A stretch of DNA of 64,000 nt, taken from assembly GCA_009829735.1 (NCBI GenBank), contig CM020618.1:38354894-38418893 (forward strand), in the 5' to 3' direction. The notes under the pieces are model-generated. The model ran no database searches and was not told the origin of the DNA. It was given only the letters and a program-made list of their open reading frames with translations. Source of the stretch: Pyropia yezoensis. Its lineage: Eukaryota > Rhodophyta > Bangiophyceae > Bangiales > Bangiaceae. The stretch's first letter is position 1, and each line of letters opens with the position of its first letter. Below, in pieces: positions 48,091 through 57,803 of this stretch. A program made the position numbers and the translations under genes.

Positions 48091-48629
48091 TGTAGCAGTA
48101 CTCCCAAGCACCAACCCCGAGTCAGGGAAGGAAGAGGAGTATTGCCGATATCCCAACTTGGGACACCGGAAGCAAGCACCTCCACACAGCCGAACACGGA
48201 ACTTGCGTGTGGTGAGCGGGTCCACTCACCAAGGCACGAACAAGATGTGTCGGAGCCAGACGGTGTTTTCTTGCTTGGCCAGCCAAGGTGGGCCCTCCCC
48301 GCCTTGCTGTCCCTCCTTATCAACCCTCCTCACACGCTCACGCAACCCCTCAAAACACTCAGAAAATGAACCCTCAAACAAACCAATCATATCACTCCAC
48401 ATGCAAAGAACTCAAAGCGTAGAAATCCGTCTGGCTCCCGTGCAAAAATCCCAAGAAACAAATACCAGCAGCATTACCCTGCTCTAGTATGTCGGAAGTC
48501 CTAGTCGAATTTCCGTCCAGAAGTCAGAAGTTTCACCATCGTGGGTCGGGTGAATTTCGACTTCCGGTCAGGTCCACTTGACCCGAATCTTCAAAGTATT
48601 GGTACCGAATTCCGGCCCAATCTCCCACA
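48091..48629 (-). repeat. 3' LTR of the gypsy element
   Basis: 539 bp. On the plus strand it begins TGTAGCAGTACTCC and ends CAATCTCCCACA, so it is bounded by TG..CA. By eye it is identical to 59876-60414. Confidence 0.97.
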
Positions 48630-48642
48630 TTTCCCCCTTCTC
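48630..48642 (-). promoter_or_regulatory. polypurine tract
   Basis: On the minus strand GAGAAGGGGGAAA lies directly before the 3' LTR (TGTGGGAG). It primes plus-strand cDNA synthesis in LTR elements. Confidence 0.9.
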
Positions 48643-49726
48643 AAAAGTCCAGCCGTCCCGGTGGACGTCCAATCAGCGGCGAGTCGCAGTGACCGGGAGA
48701 GGAGGATGCAATTCCCGAGTTGAGATGCAAAGTACGGTGCATCGCTGGCGTCTAGCGTGCACCAGGGTTACGCCGGGGTTGCACTCGCGTCCGGCGGGGC
48801 CCTCCGGGAGAGGCAGTCCCTCTCCGTGGGGTGCGCTCTCTGCCCTGACACTGGGTAGAGGAGCCCCCTCCACGCGAAACAGGTGTGGGGGAAAGTCGTC
48901 CCCCACCTGGTCAGGGTGCTCCACGGGTGGACTCACGTGTGGGTGAGCCCCCTAATCTGGGTGTCGGCGTACCTCCGCCACACCCTCTGCCCCTCAACTG
49001 GAGGAGTAGGGCGTCGACGTTCTCACTCGGAACGTCGACCTGCACCTGCCCCTTCAGTTGGGGTACGGTTGCTCTCGGGGGGTCGGGTTGTGTCCCCCCC
49101 TTCAGCTCGATCCACCCCCAGCTGGCTCTCTGCGGGGTGTTCCTCACTCCTTCCCCCCCTTTCTAGTCAGGGTTGAGGGGTGTGCGCACCCCGAGTTGGG
49201 GGTGTTGCACTCGGTCGCCGGCGGTGGGACTCGGCCGCCGGTGCGGGGTCTTCTCTCCCCTTCGTGTGTGCGGGCGGGTGTGTGCCTTCCCGCCGCTGCT
49301 CCCTCGCGTCGGCGGGTCTGTCTCTTCCCGCCGTGCGGTTGGTGTCGTTGGTTGGGGTGGTGTCTTCCCCCTTCCGCCCCTGTGTCGGGCGTCTTCGTTG
49401 TCGGTGGGGGCGCGGGTCGTGTTCCCCCCCCTTTGTCCTCGTTGGCGGGGTTGTGTCTTCCCCCTTCCGCCCCTGTGTCGGGCGTCTTCGTTGTCGGTGG
49501 GGGCGCGGGTCGTGTTCCCCCCCCTTTGTCCTCGTTGGCGGGGTTGTGTCTTCCCCGCGCTGCCCCTTGTGTCGGGCTTCTTCGTTGTCGGTGGGGGGTG
49601 TGGGTCGTGTCCCCCCCCCTTGCTCTACCTCACCGAGTCGGTCAAGGTTGGTTGTCGTCGGAGGGGGAGCGGGTCGTGTCCCCCCCCGTGCTCAACCTCA
49701 CCGAGTCGGTCAAGGTTGGTCGCGTG
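48643..49726. other. leader region of the antisense ORF
   Basis: Between PPT and the antisense ORF start. Pyrimidine-rich on the plus strand with many CCCCCC runs. The plus-strand frame is open from 49058, but the Pro/Val/Gly-rich repeats suggest untranslated leader. It presumably carries the promoter for the antisense transcript. Confidence 0.5.
49361..49622. repeat. 93 bp tandem repeat in the antisense leader
   Basis: Units start TGTCTTCCCCCTTCCGCCCC at 49361 and 49454 (near-identical), and a third divergent copy starts at 49547. The 93 bp period is 31 codons, so the frame stays open. A separate CACCGAGTCGGTCAAGGTTG block is repeated at about 49630 and 49699. Confidence 0.9.
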
Positions 49727-51643
49727 ATGGCGGGTGAGCCGAGTCGGCCTTTGTCCCCGTCTCCGACGTCTCTGTCGGACAAGCGACGGACGGGAGAGGA
49801 GGCCCTCGGGACTGAGGAGTCTCTCAGCCGGGGGTCGGCCATGGAGACGACTCGTCCCGGGCGAGGGTCGGAGGCGGCCGCCTCAGCCGTCCCCGCCCCA
49901 TCACCTCCTACTGCCCCCTCGGCCGTGGTCCCACCGGGGGATGGGTCTTCCAACCCGGTGGCGGAAGGGGATGTAACTCCCATCCCCCGCCTTCCTGAGT
50001 CACGGCTGCTACTCCCGCCGCGGCCCCGTCCTCCTATGGGGCCCCGAGCCTGGGCGCCTCCCAAGTCAGTCGGGGAGCTTCCCGACTGCAAGCTCAAGGA
50101 TGTCTACTTGATCATCCCCGAGCCACGGCGGACCGACGTATGGTACCGCCGGACTCGTCGGTACCCCAACCAGGTGACTCTACCTGATGGGGTGGTCTGC
50201 GACCTACCAGCGCTACTCTGCCTGGCGGACGCGCCTGAAGTCCAGGCGTTGTCAACCTCCCTCGCCTTGGGGTCGGGCGACAAGGAGATCGACGACACCC
50301 ACGCGGTTGTGTCTACCGAGTGGTGTGCCCTTCCCCGTCCCTACCTGGGCGGAGAGGACGCCCACGCCCAACACGGCGTGGTGCGAGAGGAGTTCCGACT
50401 CCGGGGCTCCTCGGGCTTCCTCATCCACGGGTCGCGGGTGGAGTTCACCCACGTACCTCTGGAGGAGCGTGAGCACCAGTACCCTTTTCTCCCAGGGTGG
50501 TGGGAGACAGTGGAGGTACCTTGTGGGTTTCCGGCTCGGATCCCCCTCCTCGTTGCCTACTTTGGCTCCGTGCTACGCTCCAGCTCGGAGGGTAACCGGG
50601 TCTTCGCCTACCTCGCCACGCACTGGGTGGTCGTGGTGACTCGGGGCTGGTACTCCGATGTAGTCCATCGGGGTTACCTGTGGCACCTCCCACCGGCTCT
50701 GGTGGAGGGTATGGAAACCCTTGGCTTCCACTGGTTAGCCTTGGGCGCGGGGGACCTGGCTCCGTTCCTCCTTAAGGGTATGGTCACCCTGCACAATCGA
50801 CTCGATTGGGCGCAGCTGGAACCCTTCCTCCGCCGCAACAAGCGTCCAGAGCCGGGGTTGGAGAGTGAGCCACCCCGGGAGTTCGTCCATGTCACCCATA
50901 CTCTGGTGCAGGGACAGCTGTTCTTGCGTGAGGGGTTGGGGGACTCTTCCCTTCCCTACGCAGAGGGGGTTACTCCCTCTACGTCGCCCCCTGGCTCTGG
51001 GTGGGCGACATCATCGGCGACGACTCGTCGTGGTGCTCATCGAGGAGCCCCTCGAAGCCGCGGGCGAGCTGTGCCGACGACTTCCCCGCGGGTCGCGACT
51101 CCGACCTCGGGGGGTGTGGAGCCGACTCAGGCTCCACCCTTCCAGTTCCTCGAGCCCTTCCCCGACGTGGCGTTGGGTTCGCTACGGGTCCGAACTCCGG
51201 TACCCATGCCGATTGCGCGTGGCGTTGGCGAGATGCTTCCCAACTTGGGAGCCATCATGTATGACGCCACGGTGGAGGCCTCACTCGTGGCCTCCCTTGA
51301 CACGTTGGCTTGGGTCACCCGGCGTGTCAGTCACTTCCTCGCGTCGGGCGACTCAGCCACGGCGCGACAGTCATTGGCAGCTGAGGTCACTCGCCTCGCG
51401 GTTGGACACGAGTTTGTCCAACGGCTGCTGTCGACTCAGCAGCAGCTTCCGCGTCACGGAGGGAGTACCTCCGGACATCTATCTTACGACGGGGATGGGT
51501 CCGCGAGTCGGCGGGCCCCTCCCAGTGCTTCCACTCCGGGGCCCTCCCGAGTGGGTTACGCCCCTCCGCTACCGGCCTACGACCCTGGGGGTTCGTGGTC
51601 GGGCGGTCCCTATAGTGGTGGGGGTGGCCATATGGAACGCTAG
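49727..51643 (+). CDS. antisense ORF of the gypsy element, unknown protein
   Basis: 638 aa from ATG 49727 (MAGEPSRPLSPSPTSLSDKR), on the strand opposite to gag-pol, ending 128 bp from the end of pol (convergent). Residues 1-110 are Pro/Ser-rich. Residues ~110-390 look like a folded domain, rich in Trp and hydrophobics: KLKDVYLIIPEPRRTDVWYR, LPALLCLADAPEVQALSTSL, HQYPFLPGWWETVEVPCGFP, RIPLLVAYFGSVLRSSSEGN, YLATHWVVVVTRGWYSDVVH and LGFHWLALGAGDLAPFLLKG. A Ser/Thr/Arg linker follows, then FQFLEPFPDVALGSL, a helical stretch (ATVEASLVASLDTLAWVTRR, LAAEVTRLAVGHEFVQRLLS) and a Gly/Ser/Pro tail. I recognise no family. Long antisense ORFs between pol and the 3' LTR are known in some plant gypsy elements (Tat group, e.g. 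Grande), but this element is a chromovirus. A shorter upstream-initiated product is possible; the frame is open back to 49058. Confidence 0.72.
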   Translation: MAGEPSRPLSPSPTSLSDKRRTGEEALGTEESLSRGSAMETTRPGRGSEAAASAVPAPSPPTAPSAVVPPGDGSSNPVAEGDVTPIPRLPESRLLLPPRPRPPMGPRAWAPPKSVGELPDCKLKDVYLIIPEPRRTDVWYRRTRRYPNQVTLPDGVVCDLPALLCLADAPEVQALSTSLALGSGDKEIDDTHAVVSTEWCALPRPYLGGEDAHAQHGVVREEFRLRGSSGFLIHGSRVEFTHVPLEEREHQYPFLPGWWETVEVPCGFPARIPLLVAYFGSVLRSSSEGNRVFAYLATHWVVVVTRGWYSDVVHRGYLWHLPPALVEGMETLGFHWLALGAGDLAPFLLKGMVTLHNRLDWAQLEPFLRRNKRPEPGLESEPPREFVHVTHTLVQGQLFLREGLGDSSLPYAEGVTPSTSPPGSGWATSSATTRRGAHRGAPRSRGRAVPTTSPRVATPTSGGVEPTQAPPFQFLEPFPDVALGSLRVRTPVPMPIARGVGEMLPNLGAIMYDATVEASLVASLDTLAWVTRRVSHFLASGDSATARQSLAAEVTRLAVGHEFVQRLLSTQQQLPRHGGSTSGHLSYDGDGSASRRAPPSASTPGPSRVGYAPPLPAYDPGGSWSGGPYSGGGGHMER

Positions 51644-51771
51644 AGTCAGCGGTCGAACGACTTGTTCTTTCCTTGGTGAGAAGAGTGGTGGGTATTCTTC
51701 TCGTTTTGTATTGTGCCATAGTCGGCTTTGTTAGTAGAGAATCTTTGAAGAACCATGGTATGTGTTTGTAC

Positions 51772-54700
51772 TCATGGTTGGCTTGCCGCTCTGCTCTGAC
51801 TTGGAGCAGGGACTTCATCCCCCGACGTACGAGTGCTACGTCGGCGTATAGATATGCCCACAGTCTGGCAGTATCTACGGACCTTCTCTACTGGTAGGTC
51901 CTCTACAAACTCCCATGTGTCGGAAGTTGGTCCATACCCGAACCACCTGACTCGGAGCATGAGTCGCCCCGACTCATCATATCCGTGCCCGACAAACTTG
52001 TCGAACACCGCCTCCAATGGCTTATTGGAAGAGGTCGGCAAGGATGGGACTTTCCATGCTTGCAAAGCCCTTTCCCAAGCGGGATCTCCCTCTGGGGGTT
52101 CGGGTGCGCGAGTCGCGTGATTCCCATTTATTGTCCGGATACCATCATCACTCTCGATGGTTAACCGACGTCCATCCGTTTTAAGGATGTGATATGGTCC
52201 CAGAGTCTTGAAGACCAATTTCCCTCCCTTATTGTCGTGGGAGTTAACATAAATCCAATCTCCAACTCGGAGCGGATCGCGACGATGTCTGACTCGGACA
52301 TCGAAGTACCTCTTGTAACGGGCTTGGGCCTTCTCCATAGTAGCCCGGACAAGGGGTATCATCTCCTCCAGTCTCTGGAGTAGGGAGGCTTTCGCCTGAC
52401 TCGGTGTTTGAGTCGAAGTCTCACCCTCAGTCTGGGTGAGACGCTCCACAGCTACTGACGGAAGTCGTCGGGGGCAGACGAAGGCAAACGGTGCCTCTCC
52501 CGTACTACTGTGTACCTGGGAGTTGTATGCTGTCACGAGTAGTGACGCATAACGAGCCCATGTGACTACATGGTCATGGACATAGTGACGCAACTGGCGC
52601 ACTAGAGTCCTGTTGAATCGTTCCACCTGCCCATTAGTCTGGGGATGGTAAGGGGTGGCGAAGTTCGTCTGCACCCCCAACATCTTCATGACTCCCTGAT
52701 ACAGGACGGACGCAAACTGTGGTCCGTTATCCGAAAGGATAGAGTCGGGGATGCCATAACTGGCAACCCAGACGTCGAGTAACTCACTCAGAACGTCCAC
52801 GGCTGTGATATCCTTGAGTGGGGATACCCGTGTGAGCTTAGTGAAGCGATCACACATCACCAGAAGGTACTCATATCCTTCAGGTGTTCGTGGTAGTGGA
52901 CCGAGTAAGTCCACTGCTATCGCTGCAAACGGCTCTGTTGCAGGAAAGAGTCTCATGGAAGAAGTCTGCCGGGACTCCATGAGTCTATTCTTTGCGCAAG
53001 TCGCGCATGCGGCTACATATCCGTACACATCAGCCACGAGTGATGGCCAATAGTACTTCTTACGTAGGGTCTGATACATCCTCGTAGACCCTGGGTGTCC
53101 ACCCAACGGTGAGGAGTGCTCCCGTTGGAGGATACTCTTGCGTAACTCCTTGGGGACGACGACTTGCTTGTCCCCCTGGGTATATCCCTTACGGCAGAGT
53201 ATGCCGTTGTCATTCAGGAAGAACCGAGTCGGTTGAGCCTGGTCGAGCTCCTTCCTGAGTCGTCGACAAAGTTTGTCGCTCTCCTGTGCCTGGACAAACT
53301 CATCCAAAGACACGGGTAATAATTTGGCCATGCCAGGCATCCTCGGGTCGAGGACAGTTCCGGAGCGAGTGGTCACTGCCACATGAGGGAGTTCCTCAGG
53401 GATAGGGGAAGTGTCTTTCCCATCCGTCGGTATGCGAGACAACGCGTCCGCAACCGCATGCTTCGGGCCTGGCCGATATTCAACATCATAATCGAACTCA
53501 GCGAGGCAGAGTCGCCATCGATTGAGTCGGTTATTCGTACAGGCTGTAGTGGTGAGTATCCACTTCAAAGCCTTGTGGTCACATCGAATGAGGAACTTCC
53601 TTCCTTCGATGTATGGCCGTAGCATGGAGACTGCCCATACCACGCCAAGACCCTCTACCTCCGTCACAGAATAGTTCTTCTGGGCGGGTGAGAGTCCCTT
53701 ACTGAAATAGCCAACGGGTAAATACTCCCCCGAAGGCTGTTGTTGGAGTAAGCAACAACCGAGTTGGTCGTAACTTGCGTCCACATCAACGATGTAGTGA
53801 GCCCCCGGTCTCGGGATCGCTAACACCGGTGGGTTGCAGAGGAGCTCTCGCAACCTATCAAACGCTTCTTGCTCCGGGGGTTTGGGAGCATCCAAGCGCT
53901 TGGGCATCTTGGAACTTACCAAGTGGTTCAACGGTGCAGACACTTTGGCATAGTTCGCCACAAAGCGTCTGTATACGTTACACATACCCAGGAAGCTCCT
54001 GAGTTGTGTCTGCGTCTGGGGGAACTTCGCCCGACGGATGGCCATGAGGTTCTTCTCATTGACCAGAATGCGACCTGGCCGGACTATATGGCCGAGGTAC
54101 TCCACCTCATTACCAAAGAGGTGACACTTCGTAGGTTTGAGTGTTACTCCTGCTTCACCCAACAGGGTAAACACTCTGTCCAAGTGGGACAAGTGTTCTT
54201 CGGCAGTCCCGGAGAACACAATGATATCGTCCAGATACACCAGGGCGATCTGCCACTTGACTCCGGCAAGTATCAAGTCAATAGCACGCTGGAAAGTCGC
54301 AGGTGCATTGCAAAGCCCAAAAGGGAGCCGTGTACACTGATAAACTCCACAGTGACACGTGAAGGTGGTCAAGTGTCTGTCCTCCTTGCGGATGGGTATC
54401 TGCCAGTACCCCGCGTTGCAGTCCAACGTGGAAAAGTACTGTGCCTCACCGAGTGAGTCAAGGCAATCGTCCATACGGGGTAAGGGGTAACTATCCCTTA
54501 CCGTCCGCTCGTTTAGCTTACGATAATCGATGCAGAACCGCATCGTGCCGTCTGACTTGGGCACCAAGACTATGGGACTGGCCCACTCACTTGAGCAAGG
54601 CTCAATGACACCCATGTCTTGCATCCGTTGGACCTGCTCTCGGGTGAGTTCCCGTGAGTCTGGTCCCATACGGTAGGGACTCAGGCGAACTGGCCTAGCC

Positions 54701-55197
54701 CCTGGCTTCAACACGATTCTGTGTTCGGTGGCCTTGATGAGCCCAAGGTCACCATTCCACAACTTGTGATGCTTCTGGATTAACTCATCCAGTCGTCCAT
54801 GTAAACACTCCGGGATGTTCTCCCGATGTACCGTCGGCGACTTAGCCGTCGATGAACTCGATTGGTCGGCAGAGCCTGCCATTCCAATATCCTCCCATTG
54901 CTGTTGAGTCACAGCAACGACATTCCCCTCAAAGGTAGAGATCGACGCAATCTTCATGCCTCCGGGGAGTCGTCGAGGTTCCTCCGACGTGTTGAGGACC
55001 TCCACCCACCAGGTTTGGTCATCCCCACAAGTCATGGGGCCCCAAGCAACTTGCACTTGGTGAGTATAATAGACTCGGTCCACGGGGGAAACAAGTCCAT
55101 TCCCTCGAAACCGTGTGCGTACTCGCACAAAGGTCCTTGATCGGGGCGGGACTACCGTACCCCTTACATACTCGTACATGGGTCGTAGAGCCTCCAC
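51772..55197 (-). CDS. gypsy Pol: reverse transcriptase, RNase H, integrase, chromodomain
   Basis: 1141 codons open, no internal stop. RT: LSPYRMGPDSREL, VLVPKSDGTMRFCIDYRKLN, LPFGLCNAPATFQRAIDLIL and VYLDDIIVFS (Tyr321, Asp323, Asp324). RNase H: YIVDVDASYDQLGCCLLQQQ, NYSVTEVEGLGVVWAVSMLR, FLIRCDHKALKWIL and the ADALSRIP end. Integrase: the HHCC finger (HSSPLGGHPG..CATCAKNR), then Asp763 (AVDLLGPLP), Asp823 (SDNGPQFAS) and Glu859 (GQVERFNR), a D-x59-D-x35-E triad. The chromodomain lies near the end (VFDKFVGHGYDESGRLMLRV and RWFGYGPTSDTWEFVEDLPV). All key residues are present. The first codon counted is GTG at 55197; in nature it is translated as part of Gag-Pro-Pol, and upstream joining is disturbed by single-base indels near 55.2-55.4 kb (see the duplication entry). 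Confidence 0.96.
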   Translation of the reverse strand: MEALRPMYEYVRGTVVPPRSRTFVRVRTRFRGNGLVSPVDRVYYTHQVQVAWGPMTCGDDQTWWVEVLNTSEEPRRLPGGMKIASISTFEGNVVAVTQQQWEDIGMAGSADQSSSSTAKSPTVHRENIPECLHGRLDELIQKHHKLWNGDLGLIKATEHRIVLKPGARPVRLSPYRMGPDSRELTREQVQRMQDMGVIEPCSSEWASPIVLVPKSDGTMRFCIDYRKLNERTVRDSYPLPRMDDCLDSLGEAQYFSTLDCNAGYWQIPIRKEDRHLTTFTCHCGVYQCTRLPFGLCNAPATFQRAIDLILAGVKWQIALVYLDDIIVFSGTAEEHLSHLDRVFTLLGEAGVTLKPTKCHLFGNEVEYLGHIVRPGRILVNEKNLMAIRRAKFPQTQTQLRSFLGMCNVYRRFVANYAKVSAPLNHLVSSKMPKRLDAPKPPEQEAFDRLRELLCNPPVLAIPRPGAHYIVDVDASYDQLGCCLLQQQPSGEYLPVGYFSKGLSPAQKNYSVTEVEGLGVVWAVSMLRPYIEGRKFLIRCDHKALKWILTTTACTNNRLNRWRLCLAEFDYDVEYRPGPKHAVADALSRIPTDGKDTSPIPEELPHVAVTTRSGTVLDPRMPGMAKLLPVSLDEFVQAQESDKLCRRLRKELDQAQPTRFFLNDNGILCRKGYTQGDKQVVVPKELRKSILQREHSSPLGGHPGSTRMYQTLRKKYYWPSLVADVYGYVAACATCAKNRLMESRQTSSMRLFPATEPFAAIAVDLLGPLPRTPEGYEYLLVMCDRFTKLTRVSPLKDITAVDVLSELLDVWVASYGIPDSILSDNGPQFASVLYQGVMKMLGVQTNFATPYHPQTNGQVERFNRTLVRQLRHYVHDHVVTWARYASLLVTAYNSQVHSSTGEAPFAFVCPRRLPSVAVERLTQTEGETSTQTPSQAKASLLQRLEEMIPLVRATMEKAQARYKRYFDVRVRHRRDPLRVGDWIYVNSHDNKGGKLVFKTLGPYHILKTDGRRLTIESDDGIRTINGNHATRAPEPPEGDPAWERALQAWKVPSLPTSSNKPLEAVFDKFVGHGYDESGRLMLRVRWFGYGPTSDTWEFVEDLPVEKVRRYCQTVGISIRRRSTRTSGDEVPAPSQSRAASQP

Positions 55198-56066
55198 CCT
55201 TGGGAGAGTTTTCCCTAGGTTGATGAGTCGTAGGGGAAACAGTCCTCCCTTTACGCCAATATGGGGACAGTCTCTCCATTACGCATTCGGATTATCCCTT
55301 CCGGTCCACAGACGGCCGGGACATGGAGGTCCAGATAGTCAGTTCCCAGGAGTACGGGGACTGACATATTGGAGACTACTCCAAAAGTTCACCTGCGTCT
55401 GGTAGAACCCAATGCAAACAGTCAATGCAATAGACCCAACAATGGGGAGGAGTCCCCCATTGACATCAAACATACGCCACTCGGGTGAGCCGGCGGGGCT
55501 CACATCCGTCCCCTCTGGCAATAAGTCTTGCCTAATGAGAGAGGCAGCAGAGCCTGTGTCGACTATGACACGAGAGGTAAACTCATATCCATCCTGCAGC
55601 CAGAGTCGAGCTGCGACCTGGTAGTTACTCCCTACCAGCACTGACACAATCCGACTCGGGTCGTGCTTCTGAGGAGGGGCCTTGTCCCTAGGTCTCACCC
55701 CTCGAGGTCGAGTCAGGACCTTCACTCTCCCATGGGTCGGTGAGCGTGAAGCAACCCGCTTCATTACCGCTGGAGCCTTTGGGTCAGTCTTAGTCCCAGC
55801 GGCTAGGCGTTTCCCTCATCCGACTCGGATGATGGAGTATCCTTGCCACTTGAGCTGGGGGAAGAGGTTTCCCCCTTCTCAAGCGTGGACTCATCCTCTG
55901 ACTTAGGTTGAGTCATGGCCGTCACACGTGTGGTGTGTGGCCGGGTATCCGAATCAGTCCTCGGAATACCGAGCTTCCCAATACGAGCCAACAGGGCTCT
56001 CAAACGAACGTCCAGAGTGGGGCATTGGGCTGCCCAGTGTCCCGACTTGGAACACTGCCAACACGG
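54570..56066 (-). repeat. left copy of the ~1.5 kb duplicate flanking the N gap
   Basis: 1497 bp, matching 56567-58058 almost base for base. It contains the start of pol, the protease region (55339-55764) and the end of gag to the zinc knuckle. Relative to the right copy it has an extra A in CCAAAAGTTC (breaks the protease frame) and lacks one C at GAACCCAATG. Its slippery site is at 55809-55815. Confidence 0.95.
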
Positions 56067-56566
56067 NNNNNNNNNNNNNNNNNNNNNNNNNNNNNNNNNN
56101 NNNNNNNNNNNNNNNNNNNNNNNNNNNNNNNNNNNNNNNNNNNNNNNNNNNNNNNNNNNNNNNNNNNNNNNNNNNNNNNNNNNNNNNNNNNNNNNNNNNN
56201 NNNNNNNNNNNNNNNNNNNNNNNNNNNNNNNNNNNNNNNNNNNNNNNNNNNNNNNNNNNNNNNNNNNNNNNNNNNNNNNNNNNNNNNNNNNNNNNNNNNN
56301 NNNNNNNNNNNNNNNNNNNNNNNNNNNNNNNNNNNNNNNNNNNNNNNNNNNNNNNNNNNNNNNNNNNNNNNNNNNNNNNNNNNNNNNNNNNNNNNNNNNN
56401 NNNNNNNNNNNNNNNNNNNNNNNNNNNNNNNNNNNNNNNNNNNNNNNNNNNNNNNNNNNNNNNNNNNNNNNNNNNNNNNNNNNNNNNNNNNNNNNNNNNN
56501 NNNNNNNNNNNNNNNNNNNNNNNNNNNNNNNNNNNNNNNNNNNNNNNNNNNNNNNNNNNNNNNNNN
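56067..56566. other. assembly gap of exactly 500 N
   Basis: A round 500 N is a placeholder length. The sequence before and after is the same, so the gap probably joins two overlapping contig ends rather than hiding unique DNA. Confidence 0.97.
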
Positions 56567-57330
56567 CTATGGGACTGGCCCACTCACTTGAGCAAGGCTC
56601 AATGACCCATGTCTTGCATCCGTTGGACCTGCTCTCGGGTGAGTTCCCGTGAGTCTGGTCCCATACGGTAGGGACTCAGGCGAACTGGCCTAGCCCCTGG
56701 CTTCAACACGATTCTGTGTTCGGTGGCCTTGATGAGCCCAAGGTCACCATTCCACAACTTGTGATGCTTCTGGATTAACTCATCCAGTCGTCCATGTAAA
56801 CACTCCGGGATGTTCTCCCGATGTACCGTCGGCGACTTAGCCGTCGATGAACTCGATTGGTCGGCAGAGCCTGCCATTCCAATATCCTCCCATTGCTGTT
56901 GAGTCACAGCAACGACATTCCCCTCAAAGGTAGAGATCGACGCAATCTTCATGCCTCCGGGGAGTCGTCGAGGTTCCTCCGACGTGTTGAGGACCTCCAC
57001 CCACCAGGTTTGGTCATCCCCACAAGTCATGGGGCCCCAAGCAACTTGCACTTGGTGAGTATAATAGACTCGGTCCACGGGGAAACAAGTCCATTCCCTC
57101 GAAACCGTGTGCGTACTCGCACAAAGGTCCTTGATCGGGGCGGGACTACCGTACCCTTACATACTCGTACATGGGTCGTAGAGCCTCCACCCTTGGGAGA
57201 GTTTTCCCTAGGTTGATGAGTCGTAGGGGAAACAGTCCTCCCTTTACGCAATATGGGGACAGTCTCTCCATTACGCATTCGGATTATCCCTTCCGGTCCA
57301 CAGACGGCCGGGACATGGAGGTCCAGATAG

Positions 57331-57803
57331 TCAGTTCCCAGGAGTACGGGGACTGACATATTGGAGACTACTCCAAAGTTCACCTGCGTCTGGTAGAACC
57401 CCAATGCAAACAGTCAATGCAATAGACCCAACAATGGGGAGGAGTCCCCCATTGACATCAAACATACGCCACTCGGGTGAGCCGGCGGGGCTCACATCCG
57501 TCCCCTCTGGCAATAAGTCTTGCCTAATGAGAGAGGCAGCAGAGCCTGTGTCGACTATGACACGAGAGGTAAACTCATATCCATCCTGCAGCCAGAGTCG
57601 AGCTGCGACCTGGTAGTTACTCCCTACCAGCACTGACACAATCCGACTCGGGTCGTGCTTCTGAGGAGGGGCCTTGTCCCTAGGTCTCACCCCTCGAGGT
57701 CGAGTCAGGACCTTCACTCTCCCATGGGTCGGTGAGCGTGAAGCAACCCGCTTCATTACCGCTGGAGCCTTTGGGTCAGTCTTAGTCCCAGCGGCTAGGC
57801 GTT
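57331..57803 (-). CDS. gypsy protease (Pro), reached by -1 frameshift from Gag
   Basis: Aspartic protease of the retropepsin type that cuts Gag-Pol. The -1 frame is open from the slippery site through KRLAAGTKTDPKAPAVMKRV into RIVSVLVGSNYQVAARLWLQ and SRVIVDTGSAASLIRQDLLP, with the active-site Asp-Thr-Gly. In this copy an extra C breaks the frame after VCIG; the continuing part in the next frame reads QTQVNFGVVSNMSVPVLLGT and DYLDLHVPAVC, the expected C-terminal GTDYL block. The left copy (55339-55811) has the VCIGFYQTQVNF junction intact but is broken a few codons later. Combining the copies gives an unbroken protease. Confidence 0.85.

Noticed and set aside
51833-54456. Plus-strand ORFs opposite pol (e.g. 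53869-54456)
   Set aside because: Shadows of pol; no own domain.
55908-56652. ORFs translated through the N gap
   Set aside because: The gap has no sequence; such frames are meaningless.
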